From: JANQOH01 sp965200095
GTDB lineage: Bacteria > Pseudomonadota > Alphaproteobacteria > UBA7887
DNA length: 64,000 bases
Reading direction: 5' to 3'
NCBI GenBank assembly: GCA_965200095.1
Contig: OZ241350.1
Coordinates: 310,001-374,000, forward strand
Below the pieces are notes generated by a model. That model was not told the DNA's origin. It worked only from the letters and a program-made list of their open reading frames with translations, and made no database searches. Every line of letters begins with the position of its first letter. The stretch's first letter is position 1. This document shows, in pieces, positions 63,839 through 64,000 of the stretch. Both the position numbers and the translations under genes were made by a program.

Positions 63839-64000
63839 CTATTCGGCGGGCGCGGCGGCGCCGCCGCCGGAGGGCGCCGCGAGGCCGGGAACGATTTCGA
63901 TATCCGCGTATTCCACGATGTCGATGGCGAGACCGCCGGCGGCGCGGCTGAGCATCTGATAGTGGATCTCGAGCCACAGGCCGCCGAGGATGGCGCCGAC
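63839..64000 (-). CDS. ExbB/MotA-like proton channel, C-terminal end (partial)
   Basis: The last 53 codons of a gene that begins beyond the window. The visible part ends in an Ala/Pro-rich acidic tail (APSGGGAAAPAE) after ILGGLWLEIHYQMLSRAAGG. Position directly upstream of the ExbD-like gene (31 bp) and the general shape suggest a MotA/TolQ/ExbB channel protein, but the conserved channel helices are outside the window, so this is an inference from context. Confidence 0.5.
   Translation of the reverse strand, partial: VGAILGGLWLEIHYQMLSRAAGGLAIDIVEYADIEIVPGLAAPSGGGAAAPAE

Overview
The window is 64 kb of very GC-rich chromosome. Its gene content points to an alphaproteobacterium: the sucCD-sucA-sucB-lpd TCA block, the xseB-ispA-tlyA block, the MoxR/DUF58/DUF4159 block, TRAP and Liv transporters, hemF, and PCu(A)C- and DUF6111-type genes. 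Starts are often GTG or TTG, and 4-bp stop/start overlaps are common. No rRNA, tRNA or CRISPR array was seen. I cannot name the genus.

Layout. 1-6.6 kb: end of sucC, then sucD and the 2-oxoglutarate dehydrogenase genes. 6.8-8.5 kb: an AT-richer DUF262/DUF1524 defence-type gene. 9.1-11.0 kb: xseB, ispA and tlyA, without the dxs gene often found between the last two. 11-15.6 kb: a minus-strand run with a Tag-like protein, a Rap1a/Tai-like secreted protein, an aminotransferase, a di-haem cytochrome c and an HpcH aldolase. 16.5-19.4 kb: an AT-richer island with a type II restriction-modification pair, a cupin, a frameshifted DUF6338 gene and a tiny proline-rich ORF. 19.5-24.5 kb: lipoprotein amidohydrolase, rlmE, ndk, a hendecad coiled-coil protein and an ABC-F ATPase. 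24.5-31.5 kb: three solute-binding proteins, an amidohydrolase and a full TRAP transporter. 31.5-33.5 kb: a NERD-helicase and a MITE-like element. 33.6-40.6 kb: oxidoreductases, hemF, cca, DUF6111 and a Nudix gene with a DUF1285 relic upstream. 40.9-47.7 kb: the MoxR/DUF58/DUF4159 membrane cluster. 47.8-52.6 kb: an accessory mosaic with a phosphoribosyltransferase-Csb2 chimera, an ankyrin relic, a small antitoxin-like ORF and two ankyrin-repeat genes. 52.7-59.7 kb: a Liv-type ABC transporter run with an acyl-CoA synthetase. 59.8-61.2 kb: an IS481-like element with terminal inverted repeats and a 5-bp target duplication, directly abutting a second MITE-like element. 61.3-64 kb: small exported proteins and an ExbB/ExbD-like cassette running off the end.

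Function. The core is central metabolism, isoprenoid and haem synthesis, RNA modification and nutrient uptake. It is interrupted by several accessory insertions related to defence or selfish DNA. The most unusual items are an in-frame fusion of a PRTase to the C-terminal part of the type I-G (I-U) CRISPR protein Csb2 with no other cas gene in view, a proton-channel-like cassette with two related membrane proteins and a ligand-less PCu(A)C homologue, and a MITE family sharing its ends with the resident IS. All family assignments come from reading motifs; no database search was run.
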